The notes below the pieces were generated by a model that ran no database searches, was not told the origin of the DNA, and saw only the letters and a list, made by a program, of their open reading frames with translations. Source: Peribacillus acanthi (lineage in GTDB: Bacteria > Bacillota > Bacilli > Bacillales > DSM-1321). From it: a stretch of 42,780 nucleotides of DNA. Each line of letters starts with the position of its first letter. Position 1 is the stretch's first letter. Below are positions 15,527-24,907 of this stretch, one piece after another. The stretch is from NCBI RefSeq assembly GCF_003073175.1, contig NZ_QBBX01000007.1:183048-225827 (forward strand), given 5' to 3'. Position numbers and translations under genes: made by a program.

Positions 15527-17275
15527 GTGAGTAGTATTAAACGTTATATGACATTCGTCAAACCTTATAAATGGCAGATCATAGGCACCGTTATCATTGG
15601 TGTTATCAAGTTTGCCATTCCACTCCTAATTCCGTTATTAATAAAATATGTAATTGATGATGTAGTGGGCAATGATAATTTAACCTCCGGTGATAAAAAA
15701 GAAAAACTAGTGCAGGTCATGGCAATTATGTTAGTAGTGTTTGTCATTTTACGACCACCAATAGAATATTATCGTCAGTATTATGCTCAATGGACGGGCA
15801 GTAAAATTCTTTATGATATTCGTGATCAGCTATTTTCTCATATTCAAAAGCTTAGTTTCCGGTACTATGCCAATACTAGAGCAGGTGAAGTGATTTCTAG
15901 AGTTATTAATGATGTAGAACAAACAAAAAACTTTGTGATTTCTGGATTGATGAACCTCTGGCTTGATATAGCGACGATAATTATTGCAATTGTTGTCATG
16001 GCAACAATGAATGTAAAGCTTACCATCGTTTCGTTAATTCTTTTCCCATTTTATGCTTTTTCTGTCCGCTATTTTTTCGGGAAGCTTCGAACGTTAACTA
16101 GAGGAAGATCCCAAGCATTAGCGGAAGTTCAAAGCTATTTACACGAAAGAGTACAGGGCATGCCTGTTATTAAGAGCTTTGCCATTGAACATCATGAGCA
16201 GCAGCGTTTCGATCAGCAAAATAAAAATTTTCTTACTAAAGCATTGGAACATACACGTTGGAATGCGAAATCATTTGCAGTCGTGAACACCATTACAGAT
16301 ATTGCCCCTTTGCTTGTAATCGGGTATTCAGCATTCTTGGTGATTGAAGGGAACATGACAGTCGGAACAATGATTGCTTTCATCGCATATATAGATCGAC
16401 TTTATAATCCGTTACGGAGATTGGTTAATTCTTCGACTACGATGACACAATCAATTGCTTCTATGGACCGAGTGTTTGAATTTATTGATGAAAAGTATGA
16501 TATTGAAGATAAACCAAATGCGAAGGAATGCAAAGAAGTCAAAGGAGATATCACTTTTGATCATATTAGCTTTTCCTACAATGAAGGAGAAGAGAAAGTA
16601 CTAAAAAATCTCTATCTCGATGTAAAACAAGGGGAAACCATTGCTTTAGTCGGTATGAGTGGGGGAGGTAAATCCTCGCTTGTCAGTTTGATTCCTCGAT
16701 TTTATGATGTGACCAGCGGGAAAATCCTGTTGGATGGGACGGATATCCGCGATTTCAAGGTTCGCTCACTTCGAGACAAAATTGGCATGGTCCTACAAGA
16801 TAATATTTTGTTCAGTGATTCTGTTAAAGAAAATATTCTGCTAGGAAAACCAGAAGCAAGTATGGAAGAAGTACGTGCTGCCGCAGAAGCAGCAAATGCA
16901 CACGATTTTATCATGAATTTGCCAGATGGATATGATACAAAAGTTGGGGAGAGGGGAGTTAAACTCTCAGGCGGTCAAAAGCAACGTGTTGCAATCGCAA
17001 GAGTGTTTTTAAAGAATCCTCCAATCCTTGTTTTGGACGAAGCAACGTCTGCTTTGGATTTAGAAAGTGAACATCTTATTCAAGAAGCACTGGAAAAATT
17101 AGCGAAGGAGCGAACGACCTTTATTGTTGCCCATCGACTATCAACAATCACACATGCAGACCGCATCGTTCATATAGAAAATGGAGAAATTACCGAAATT
17201 GGTTCACATGAAGAATTGATGAAAAAACAAGGCCACTATTATAGGTTATTTCAAGTACAACAACTAGAAAGTTAA
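15527..17275 (+). CDS. ygaD: ABC transporter, fused permease-ATPase (exporter type)
   Basis: 582 residues from a GTG start behind GAGGCG. Residues about 1-310 form six transmembrane helices of an exporter (ABC type-1 domain). The C-terminal nucleotide-binding domain has Walker A GMSGGGKS, signature LSGGQKQR, Walker [13 protein letters not shown] and the H-loop in VAHRLST. It is a half-transporter that works as a dimer, like MsbA or LmrA; the substrate may be a lipid or drug but is unknown. Its position after ntdP matches ygaD. Monocistronic, with a strong terminator. Confidence 0.93.
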   Translation: MSSIKRYMTFVKPYKWQIIGTVIIGVIKFAIPLLIPLLIKYVIDDVVGNDNLTSGDKKEKLVQVMAIMLVVFVILRPPIEYYRQYYAQWTGSKILYDIRDQLFSHIQKLSFRYYANTRAGEVISRVINDVEQTKNFVISGLMNLWLDIATIIIAIVVMATMNVKLTIVSLILFPFYAFSVRYFFGKLRTLTRGRSQALAEVQSYLHERVQGMPVIKSFAIEHHEQQRFDQQNKNFLTKALEHTRWNAKSFAVVNTITDIAPLLVIGYSAFLVIEGNMTVGTMIAFIAYIDRLYNPLRRLVNSSTTMTQSIASMDRVFEFIDEKYDIEDKPNAKECKEVKGDITFDHISFSYNEGEEKVLKNLYLDVKQGETIALVGMSGGGKSSLVSLIPRFYDVTSGKILLDGTDIRDFKVRSLRDKIGMVLQDNILFSDSVKENILLGKPEASMEEVRAAAEAANAHDFIMNLPDGYDTKVGERGVKLSGGQKQRVAIARVFLKNPPILVLDEATSALDLESEHLIQEALEKLAKERTTFIVAHRLSTITHADRIVHIENGEITEIGSHEELMKKQGHYYRLFQVQQLES

Positions 17276-17279
17276 TGAA

Positions 17280-17316
17280 AAAAGGGTTCGAGACGGATAA
17301 TGTCTTGAACCCTTTT
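17280..17316 (+). terminator. Terminator of ygaD
   Basis: A 15-bp stem (17280-17294 with 17302-17316, one G-T wobble), a 7-nt loop and a T-rich 3' side. Confidence 0.88.
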
Positions 17317-17811
17317 GAATTTTAATCAACCTATTAGAGTTCATTCTTTAATAAAACGTTTTATCACAATTCTAATTAATAGACCTAAAAGGGATAAAGT
17401 AGGTAAAAAAGCCTAATTCTTTCGAGGCTTTAGATTTATGAAAACATTATGAAAATAATATTAATTCACGTAACTAAAGCATTATGAGCAAATTATCATA
17501 ATCAAAAAATAAAAATCCATTCATATACTTATTATGTTAGAAAAGAAAAATGGTAAAGAAAACCTTTAAAACACTAATTATTCTAAGAATCTTCGTTATC
17601 TTTAAATAATTCAGAAAAATAAGTAGACTTCTTTCATAGTTTTTTATAGAATAATGAAAAGATATTATTCAAGTTCTTTAATCTCGTATCATACAATATA
17701 AAACTATTAAAAAATAGTAATGACAACGTGTACAAGTTAAAGGTGATAGATAACAAATAAATTTATCATCAAATAGTCATACATAGATACAGAATGAAAG
17801 GAGTAAAGAGA
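17317..17811. other. AT-rich intergenic region upstream of the peptide permease operon
   Basis: About 495 bp without a gene. It holds a short hairpin AAAGCCT (17408-17414) / AGGCTTT (17425-17431) and an inverted repeat ATTATGA (17481-17487) / TCATAAT (17496-17502). It must contain the promoter of the operon, but no convincing -35/-10 pair stands out in sequence this rich in A and T. Confidence 0.5.
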
Positions 17812-18804
17812 TTGAGTCAAACTCCGGTATTAGATGTTAAAGAATTAAAAACTACTTTTATCTCATCAGATGGAGATATTCCAGCGGTTGACGAAGTTAG
17901 TTTTTCCGTAAATAAAGGAGAAATTCTTGGAATCGTTGGGGAGTCAGGGTGTGGAAAGAGTGTCACTTCACTATCCATCATGAAATTGATTCCGCAGCCA
18001 CCTGGAAAAATTGCAGGTGGAGAGATTTTACTCAATGGGGAAAATCTTGTAGATGCATCGGAAAAGAGAATGAGGCAAATTCGCGGGAATGAAGTCGCTA
18101 TGATTTTCCAAGAGCCAATGACTTCATTAAATCCACTCTTTACAATCGGTGATCAATTGACCGAAGCGATTCTCATACATAAAAAAATGTCAAAAAAAGA
18201 AGTATTCCAACAAGCGGTTGAAATGCTAAAGCTCGTGGGTCTTCCAAGAGCAGAAGCAATCATGAAGGAATATCCCCACCAATTGTCCGGTGGAATGAGG
18301 CAACGTGTCATGATTGCTATGGCATTATCTTGCCATCCGAAACTGTTAATTGCAGACGAGCCAACAACAGCTTTGGACGTAACCATTCAAGCGCAAATCC
18401 TTTCTTTAATGAAGGAACTGAATGAAAAACTTGATACCGCTATTATTATGATTACTCATGACCTGGGGGTAGTAGCAGAACTATGTCAACGAGTAATCGT
18501 CATGTATGCAGGTAAAGTGGTAGAAGAAGCAACTGTTGAAACTCTATTTAAAGATCCTAAACATCCATACACTGTTGGCCTACTTCGTTCAGTACCTGAC
18601 ATCCGTGACAAGAAAGAAAGACTCTATTCCATACCAGGAAATGTTCCAAAGCCAGGTTCCATTCAAACAGGTTGTAGATTCGCTGCCCGTTGTGAACATG
18701 TGCATGAACGTTGCTTAAGTGAAAGTCCTGATCTTTACCAAAGTGGTGAAGAAGGACATTCTGTCCGTTGCTTCTTGCATCAAAAGAAGGAGGCGGTCGT
18801 ATGA
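17812..18804 (+). CDS. Oligopeptide ABC transporter ATP-binding protein (AppD/OppD/DppD type)
   Basis: 330 residues from a TTG start. Powers peptide uptake together with the partner ATPase encoded next. Walker A GESGCGKS, signature LSGGMRQR, Walker B LLIADEPTTALD. The C-terminal extension has the Cys-bearing block GCRFAARC...ERC...VRC found in OppD/DppD and proposed to hold an iron-sulfur cluster. AAAGGAG at 17797-17803 lies 8 nt before the TTG; the frame itself opens six codons earlier at an ATG that overlaps the site. First gene of a five-gene operon; its stop overlaps the next start (ATGA). Confidence 0.92.
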   Translation: MSQTPVLDVKELKTTFISSDGDIPAVDEVSFSVNKGEILGIVGESGCGKSVTSLSIMKLIPQPPGKIAGGEILLNGENLVDASEKRMRQIRGNEVAMIFQEPMTSLNPLFTIGDQLTEAILIHKKMSKKEVFQQAVEMLKLVGLPRAEAIMKEYPHQLSGGMRQRVMIAMALSCHPKLLIADEPTTALDVTIQAQILSLMKELNEKLDTAIIMITHDLGVVAELCQRVIVMYAGKVVEEATVETLFKDPKHPYTVGLLRSVPDIRDKKERLYSIPGNVPKPGSIQTGCRFAARCEHVHERCLSESPDLYQSGEEGHSVRCFLHQKKEAVV

Positions 18805-19769
18805 CAGAAGTATTGTTGAAGGTAGATAATCTAAAAAAATACTTCCCAATTAACGCTGGTGTATTAGGAAAAAAAGTCGGTGATGTAAAAGCAGTTGATG
18901 ATGTCAGTTTCTTCGTCAAAAAAGGAGAGACTCTTGGTTTAGTGGGAGAATCGGGGTGCGGTAAATCCACAACAGGCCGGATGTTAATGAGATTGATAGA
19001 ACCAACTGAAGGACAGGTTGAATTTGAAGGAAAAGTCTTAACTTCTCTTTCTAGTGGGGAAATGAGAAAAGTACGTAAGGATGTTCAAATGGTTTTCCAA
19101 GATCCTTATGCATCACTCAATCCAAGACATACCGTTGAGAAAATTTTAGAAGAGCCATTGATTGTTCATGGAATTGGTAATGCGCAAGAAAGAAAGAAAA
19201 TGGTCAGAGAGATGTTAGAGACTGTAGGTCTTAGTAGCTATCATGCGAAACGATATCCTCATCAGTTCAGTGGAGGCCAACGTCAAAGGATTGGGATAGC
19301 GCGTGCGCTTATGACCAAGCCGAAATTAATTATTGCTGATGAACCAGTTTCTGCACTTGATGTATCCATCCAATCTCAGGTTCTTAATCTATTGGAAGAT
19401 TTGCAGAAGGAATTTGGGCTAACCTATTTATTTATCGCACATGATTTAGGGGTAGTCAGGCATATAAGTGATAGAGTAGGGGTCATGTACTTAGGGCGAC
19501 TAGTAGAAATCACAGATGCAGAAAAGCTTTATGAAAAACCACTACATCCATATACAGAAGCACTTCTAGCAGCTGTTCCTATTCCAGACCCAACCATTAA
19601 GAAGGAAAGACAGCTGTTAACAGGTGATATACCAAGTCCGGCCAATCCGCCACTTGGATGCGCGTTCCACACGCGTTGTAAGTCTTGTATGGAAATTTGT
19701 AAAACAACAAGACCAGAGCTTAAAGAAGTTGAACCAGGTCATTATGCTGCTTGCCATTTGTATACATAA
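18801..19769 (+). CDS. Oligopeptide ABC transporter ATP-binding protein (AppF/OppF/DppF type)
   Basis: 322 residues, the second ATPase of the permease. Walker A GESGCGKS, signature FSGGQRQR (Phe in place of the usual Leu, common in this family), Walker B LIIADEPVSALD, and a C-terminal GCAFHTRC...C...C Cys block. The ATG at 18801 overlaps the previous stop by 4 bp and follows AAGGAGG, so the two ATPases are translationally coupled. The frame extends 11 codons upstream inside the previous gene without a better start. Confidence 0.93.
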   Translation: MTEVLLKVDNLKKYFPINAGVLGKKVGDVKAVDDVSFFVKKGETLGLVGESGCGKSTTGRMLMRLIEPTEGQVEFEGKVLTSLSSGEMRKVRKDVQMVFQDPYASLNPRHTVEKILEEPLIVHGIGNAQERKKMVREMLETVGLSSYHAKRYPHQFSGGQRQRIGIARALMTKPKLIIADEPVSALDVSIQSQVLNLLEDLQKEFGLTYLFIAHDLGVVRHISDRVGVMYLGRLVEITDAEKLYEKPLHPYTEALLAAVPIPDPTIKKERQLLTGDIPSPANPPLGCAFHTRCKSCMEICKTTRPELKEVEPGHYAACHLYT

Positions 19770-19849
19770 TCCTCACCTAGAACAGGGTAAGCCAGTATTG
19801 ACAATATAGTTGGCAATAATTTGCCGAAAACAGATAAAGGGGGATAAGC

Positions 19850-21454
19850 ATGAAAAAACGCACTTGGATGTTGCTGATGTCCATTGTTATGGTCCTATCA
19901 CTTGCTTTGGTAGGCTGTAGCAAAGACACAGCAGGAGAAAAAACTGATGGTAAAAAATCAGAAGAAAAAGAAGAAGCTTCAGGCGGTACATTAGTATATG
20001 GGCGTGGTGGGGATTCTACTTCACTAGATCCTGCTGCTACTACTGAAGGGGAAGCATTTAAAGTTACTAAAAACATCTATGAAACTCTTATCGAGTTTGG
20101 TCCACAAGATACAGAATTACACCCAGGTTTGGCTACTGAGTGGAAAGCAAGCGAAGACGGTTTAACGTATACTCTTACACTTCGTGAAGGGGTAAAATTC
20201 CACGATGGTACTGATTTCAATGCTGATGCTGTTGTATTCAACTTCGAGCGTTGGAAAGCTGGAAACAAAGAGCAATTCTACTACTATAACTCTCAATTCG
20301 GAGATCGCATTGATTCTGTAACTGCAGTTGATGCAAAAACAGTAGAAATCAAGCTTAACACACCACTTGCACCATTCTTCAAAAACCTAGCTATGTCTCC
20401 ATTTGCGATTGCAAGCCCTGCTGCAGTTGAAAAGCATGGTGACAAATTTGCTGAAAACCCAGTTGGAACTGGTCCATTCGTATTTAAAGAATGGAAACGT
20501 AACGAGAAAGTGGTACTTGAGAAAAACAAAAACTATTGGGAAGAAGGTCTTCCTAAGTTAGATGGCTTAATTTTCACAGTTATTCCTGAAAACTCAGCTC
20601 GTCTAAACGCATTAAACGCTGGAGAAGTTGATTTAATCGACGGAGTAAACTTCAGCGATCTTCCAGGAATTGAATCAAATGCTAATCTTCAAGTATTTAA
20701 CCGTCCATCAATGAACGTTGGATATTTAGGGTTAACAAATACACGTGGTCCACTTAAGGACAAATTAGTACGTCAAGCATTAAACCATGCAGTTGATAAG
20801 CAATCTCTAGTAGATAATTTCTATGCAGGAAAAGCAACTCCGGCTAAAAACCCAATGCCTCCTGTAATTGCTGGATACAATGATGATGTTCAAGATTACG
20901 ACTACAATCCAGAAAAAGCTAAAGAATTGCTAGCACAAGCTGGTTACCCGAATGGCTTTGAAATGGAATTATGGGCAATGCCTGTTGCTAGACCGTATAT
21001 GCCAGATGGTAAAAAAGTGGCTGAAGCACTTCAAGCTAACTTCGAAGCTATTGGCGTAAAAGCTAAAATCGTAACTTATGAGTGGGGTACTTACCTAGAT
21101 AAAGCTCGTATGGGAGAAGCAGATTCGTTCTTACTTGGTTGGACAGGTGACAATGGGGATGCTGACAACTTCTTATACGTTCTTCTTGACCAAGATAGCA
21201 TTGAAAGCAATAACTATGCATACTACAAAAACCAAGAAGTACACGATTTGTTAGTAAAAGCTCAAGCAACAGTTGATGAAGCTGAGCGTGAGAAGCTTTA
21301 CAAAGAAGCTCAACTTATCATCAAGGACGATGCTCCTTGGATTCCACTTGTTCACTCTGAACCAGCATTGGCTGGAAGTTCAAAAGTTAAAAACTTCCTT
21401 CCGCATCCAACTGGCTCTGATATTTTCGCAACAGTTGAATTAAATCTAGAATAA
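19850..21454 (+). CDS. Peptide-binding lipoprotein (family 5 extracellular solute-binding protein)
   Basis: 534 residues. A lipoprotein signal with lipobox LALVGC (Cys23), then a Lys/Glu-rich linker (about residues 25-43) and the SBP family 5 domain, which binds di- or oligopeptides at the outer face and hands them to the permease. Typical features: LDPAATTEGEAF, LREGVKFHDGTDFNADAV, NPVGTGPFVF, RQALNHAVDK. Begins behind AAAGGGGG. It lies between the ATPase and permease genes, followed by a hairpin that may raise its transcript level relative to the permeases. Confidence 0.94.
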   Translation: MKKRTWMLLMSIVMVLSLALVGCSKDTAGEKTDGKKSEEKEEASGGTLVYGRGGDSTSLDPAATTEGEAFKVTKNIYETLIEFGPQDTELHPGLATEWKASEDGLTYTLTLREGVKFHDGTDFNADAVVFNFERWKAGNKEQFYYYNSQFGDRIDSVTAVDAKTVEIKLNTPLAPFFKNLAMSPFAIASPAAVEKHGDKFAENPVGTGPFVFKEWKRNEKVVLEKNKNYWEEGLPKLDGLIFTVIPENSARLNALNAGEVDLIDGVNFSDLPGIESNANLQVFNRPSMNVGYLGLTNTRGPLKDKLVRQALNHAVDKQSLVDNFYAGKATPAKNPMPPVIAGYNDDVQDYDYNPEKAKELLAQAGYPNGFEMELWAMPVARPYMPDGKKVAEALQANFEAIGVKAKIVTYEWGTYLDKARMGEADSFLLGWTGDNGDADNFLYVLLDQDSIESNNYAYYKNQEVHDLLVKAQATVDEAEREKLYKEAQLIIKDDAPWIPLVHSEPALAGSSKVKNFLPHPTGSDIFATVELNLE

Positions 21455-21463
21455 TAAAGATTT

Positions 21464-21495
21464 GGAAAGGGAGGTCAATCTTGACTTCCCTTTCC
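21464..21495 (+). other. Intercistronic hairpin after the binding-protein gene
   Basis: A 15-bp stem with one wobble (21464-21478 with 21481-21495); the 2-nt gap means the innermost pairs must open. No T run follows, so it is more likely a partial terminator or an mRNA-stabilising hairpin than a full stop. Such hairpins are known downstream of binding-protein genes in transporter operons. Confidence 0.75.
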
Positions 21496-21537
21496 ATTCA
21501 AATGAAAGTGTACAAGCATTTAAGGTAGGTGGAAAAC

Positions 21538-22542
21538 ATGCTCGCATATACAATCAGAAGATTATTACATTTAGTACCTGTTTTGGTTGGTCTTTCATTG
21601 ATCGTATTTTTTATGATTCGTGCAATCCCCGGTGACCCTGCCCAAATCATTCTAGGGCAGCTTGCGACAAAAGAAGCGATTGCTGACATGACGAAAGCGC
21701 TTGGACTTGATCAGCCATGGTATACACAATACATAAAATATGTCGGTGGATTGCTAAGTGGAGACTTAGGAAATTCTCTTCGTACATCATCTCCTATCAG
21801 TGGAGAAATCTGGCCATATTTAGCAGCTACACTTGAGTTATCATTATGTGCCATGTTAATCGCCATTTTCATTGGGGTAAATGCAGGAATCATCAGTGCT
21901 TGGTTCCAAAATTCCTGGTTTGATTACGTTGCAATGATTTTTGCGTTAGTTGGGGTATCTATGCCAATCTTTTGGCTTGGACTAATGGAGCAGTGGATTT
22001 TTGCCATTAACCTTGATTGGCTGCCGACATCTGGACGTGATGAAGTTAGGAATCCAGTAGAGGCGATCACAAATCTTTACATTATCGATACGTTATTACA
22101 AGGTAGAATGGATCAATTTTGGGAAGTCGTAAAACATCTGGTCTTACCAAGTGTAGCTTTAGCGACTATTCCGATGGCGATCATCGCTCGTATTACACGT
22201 TCTACGATGTTAGAAGTTATGCGCTCTGATTTTATTCGTACAGCTCGCGCAAAAGGATTAAGAATGTTCTGGGTAGTATATAAACACTCATTAAAAAATG
22301 CAGTCATTCCTGTATTAACGGTAATCGGTTTGCAAATGGGTCTACTGCTTGGTGGAGCGATTTTGACTGAAACAATATTCAGTTGGCCAGGAATCGGTCG
22401 CTACATTTATGAAGCTATCAATTATCGCGATTATCCTGTAATCCAATCAGGAGTTCTCATTATTGCTCTCATATTTGTTTTGATCAATCTAGTAGTGGAT
22501 TTACTGTATGCAGCCATTGATCCAAGAATTAAATACCGTTAG
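21538..22542 (+). CDS. Oligopeptide ABC transporter permease (AppB/DppB type)
   Basis: 334 residues, six transmembrane segments, beginning MLAYTIRRLLHLVPVLVGLS, the typical start of this permease family. The EAA loop that contacts the ATPases is visible near RTARAKGLRMFWVVYKHSLKN (Gly in the G-x-x-x-x-x-x-x-x-L pattern). The start at 21538 follows AGGTGG; a GTG three codons upstream is an alternative. The next gene begins 20 bp later. Confidence 0.92.
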   Translation: MLAYTIRRLLHLVPVLVGLSLIVFFMIRAIPGDPAQIILGQLATKEAIADMTKALGLDQPWYTQYIKYVGGLLSGDLGNSLRTSSPISGEIWPYLAATLELSLCAMLIAIFIGVNAGIISAWFQNSWFDYVAMIFALVGVSMPIFWLGLMEQWIFAINLDWLPTSGRDEVRNPVEAITNLYIIDTLLQGRMDQFWEVVKHLVLPSVALATIPMAIIARITRSTMLEVMRSDFIRTARAKGLRMFWVVYKHSLKNAVIPVLTVIGLQMGLLLGGAILTETIFSWPGIGRYIYEAINYRDYPVIQSGVLIIALIFVLINLVVDLLYAAIDPRIKYR

Positions 22543-22562
22543 GAAAGGAGGTCTTTCAAACT

Positions 22563-23471
22563 ATGGAATTATCAACAAATCCTAAATTTCAAGCTCCGAT
22601 TATAGAAAAAGAAGAAAAAGTGGTTTCTCCATGGGTAGAGGCTTGGAGAAGCTTTCGGAAAAATAAGTTGGCCCTAGTAGGTACACTTATCGTGTTATTT
22701 TTCGTTCTATTAGCGGTCTTTGCACCAGTGATTGCTCCAGAAGGAATGAATGATCAAAAAATGAATCAACCAGACAAAATATTACAACCGCCATCTAGTC
22801 AGCATTGGTTTGGAACGGACGATTTTGGTCGTGATGTATTGTCACGTATCATTTATGGAGCTAGAATTTCATTATGGGTAGGGACATTCTCCGTAGTTGG
22901 TTCTATTGTAGTCGGATGTTTATTAGGGATAATTGCCGGTTATTATGGAAAATGGGCAGATGCACTAATTTCTCGTGTATTTGACATCATGCTTGCATTT
23001 CCAAGTATTTTGCTTGCAATCGCCATTGTTGCTGTATTAGGACCTTCCTTAAAAAATGCTTTGATCGCAATCGCCATCATCAATATACCAACCTTCGGGC
23101 GCTTAATACGTTCGCGTGTTTTGAGTATTAAAGAGGAAGAATATATCGTTGCTGCAAAAGCAATTGGGATGAGTAATGCTAGGATACTTTTCCACCATGT
23201 TTTACCAAATAGTATGGCACCGATTATAGTTCAAGGGACATTAGCGATTGCTACTGCAATCATTGAATGTGCTGCACTTGGTTTCTTGGGTCTCGGCGCA
23301 GAGGTACCATTCCCAGAATGGGGTAAAATGCTTTCCGATGCGAAACAATTCTTGATTCAAGCTCCTTGGACAATGGTATTTCCTGGTCTAGCCATTATGC
23401 TAACAGTACTTGGTTTCAACTTAATGGGAGACGGATTACGCGATGCATTAGACCCACGTATGAAGAGTTAA
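22563..23471 (+). CDS. Oligopeptide ABC transporter permease (AppC/DppC type)
   Basis: 302 residues. A cytoplasmic N-terminal stretch with WRSFRKNKLALVG leads into the first transmembrane segment, followed by the periplasm-type loop with HWFGTDDFGRDVLSRIIYGAR, the signature of DppC/OppC, then five more membrane segments. The EAA motif lies near VAAKAIGMSNARILFHHVLPN. The ATG follows AAAGGAGG. Last gene of the operon, ended by the terminator at 23479-23501. Confidence 0.93.
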   Translation: MELSTNPKFQAPIIEKEEKVVSPWVEAWRSFRKNKLALVGTLIVLFFVLLAVFAPVIAPEGMNDQKMNQPDKILQPPSSQHWFGTDDFGRDVLSRIIYGARISLWVGTFSVVGSIVVGCLLGIIAGYYGKWADALISRVFDIMLAFPSILLAIAIVAVLGPSLKNALIAIAIINIPTFGRLIRSRVLSIKEEEYIVAAKAIGMSNARILFHHVLPNSMAPIIVQGTLAIATAIIECAALGFLGLGAEVPFPEWGKMLSDAKQFLIQAPWTMVFPGLAIMLTVLGFNLMGDGLRDALDPRMKS

Positions 23472-23478
23472 AAAAAAA

Positions 23479-23501
23479 ACAGCTGATTCAGCTGTTTTTT
23501 T
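23479..23501 (+). terminator. Terminator of the peptide permease operon
   Basis: ACAGCT (23479-23484) pairs with AGCTGT (23490-23495), with A residues upstream and T residues downstream, so it can act on both strands. Confidence 0.88.
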
Positions 23502-23505
23502 ATGT

Positions 23506-23545
23506 AAAGAAAGGTTCAATTCATTACTGAATTGAACCTTTCTTT
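23506..23545. terminator. Perfect hairpin, terminator of ygaE
   Basis: An 18-bp perfect stem (23506-23523 with 23528-23545) and a 4-nt loop ending 2 bp before the stop of the minus-strand gene ygaE. It follows directly on the operon terminator, so the convergent genes have two hairpins in a row. Confidence 0.85.
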
Positions 23546-23546
23546 A

Positions 23547-24629
23547 TTATTCATCCACCCTAGATGTAGGAATGGATACCTCATTTTCGTCTTTATGATA
23601 GTTTTGGAAGCTATTTACAAGTTTATATAAATGCTCTATATCCTCCTCATACTCTATAATTGCGGCAACTAAAGGCATCATATGATACAAGCAGGCTTCA
23701 TGTTCTTCGTTTAAACAATCTTGTTGTTTTAAGAACATATCTAACAATTCTTTTTTACTTACAGTAGTGCTCTCGTGATAGTCGACAGTTGTTTTTATTT
23801 TTCCGATAAACTTTAGTAATAATTGTTCATGTTGAAATACGAGACAATCCAACTGTTCTTGTATTTGCATTTGAAACTCCGAAGGCATAAGATGAAATTC
23901 GTTTTCGAATCGATTCAATCGTCTTAAAACATCCAATGATCGCTTTAAAGTGGAAATCATTTGGCGATATACAACCAGTTTTCTGGATTTTGCATAGCTG
24001 TCCTTCTTAAAGTACTCTCGTTCTTCTTTAAACATTAAATATAGTTGTTCTAGTTTAATGACTTGTTCTTTAAGTCGAATCACATCATTTTTCAATAAAG
24101 AATGGTCAGATGCATGGCGCGTGCTGATGCGAATCCATTTAAAAACATCTTCAGCGACTGTAGAGATTTTATGATATAGCTTGGTTTCGTATTTTGGAGG
24201 TAGAAATACCAAATTAACGATAAATGCAGACAGTATCCCTAACATAATGGTGAAAAATCTAATTAAGGCGAATTGCAGAAATTCACCATCCTGGTTCTCC
24301 ATAATCGCTATGACGGTTACTAATGATAGGATTATAGTGTTTCCTGAATTCAGCTTTAGATTAATAATAATAACAATTACAGCCGCAAGACCGACGATGA
24401 AAATCTGATTGCCAAACACTAGCACAAATATAATTGCGACCGCTGCTCCAATCAAGTTTGCTTGTAATTGCTCCAGAATGGAAAGGTAAGAGCGATAAAT
24501 GGTAGGTTGAATAGCAAATATTGCTGCAATCCCTGCAAAAACTGGGGCAGGTAAGTTCAACAGTTGCGATAAAAATAAAGCCAATATAATGGCGATTCCC
24601 GTTTTTAATATGCGGGCACCAAGCTTCAT
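23547..24629 (-). CDS. ygaE: UPF0421/aromatic acid exporter-like membrane protein (YgaE)
   Basis: 360 residues. The N-terminal ~150 residues form four to six closely packed hydrophobic segments (LGARILKTGIAIILALFLSQ, AGIAAIFAIQPTIYRSY, IGAAVAIIFVLVFG...). The C-terminal ~200 residues are soluble and helical. This matches the UPF0421 / ArAE_1 (FUSC-like) group, to which B. subtilis YgaE belongs. Proposed to export aromatic acids; no substrate is proven. The position between ygaD and hemL agrees with the ancestral order. Confidence 0.88.
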   Translation of the reverse strand: MKLGARILKTGIAIILALFLSQLLNLPAPVFAGIAAIFAIQPTIYRSYLSILEQLQANLIGAAVAIIFVLVFGNQIFIVGLAAVIVIIINLKLNSGNTIILSLVTVIAIMENQDGEFLQFALIRFFTIMLGILSAFIVNLVFLPPKYETKLYHKISTVAEDVFKWIRISTRHASDHSLLKNDVIRLKEQVIKLEQLYLMFKEEREYFKKDSYAKSRKLVVYRQMISTLKRSLDVLRRLNRFENEFHLMPSEFQMQIQEQLDCLVFQHEQLLLKFIGKIKTTVDYHESTTVSKKELLDMFLKQQDCLNEEHEACLYHMMPLVAAIIEYEEDIEHLYKLVNSFQNYHKDENEVSIPTSRVDE

Positions 24630-24907
24630 GAGAAAATAAGTCCTTTCTGAATAAAAAGTTTTTGCATTTAGTTTAATTTACACCATTCCGTTTTTTGTTA
24701 AACAATATTGTAATATACATGGTTTATGAAGTTAGTGCAAGGTAATCTCTAAATCTAATTCTGAAATGCCACAATTAGACTATGAAACTCGGCTATTAAT
24801 CGTTCATCCATTTTTTGCAAATATTCCATGCAAGATTGTCTATTCATCAGCATATATATAAATCTATCAAGTCATTGCTGAATAAAAATAATTTGGGGCA
24901 GGTAAAA

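Noticed and set aside
17606-17620. CodY-box-like sequence upstream of the peptide permease operon
   Set aside because: It matches the 15-bp consensus at only 11 positions, and such matches are common in AT-rich gaps.
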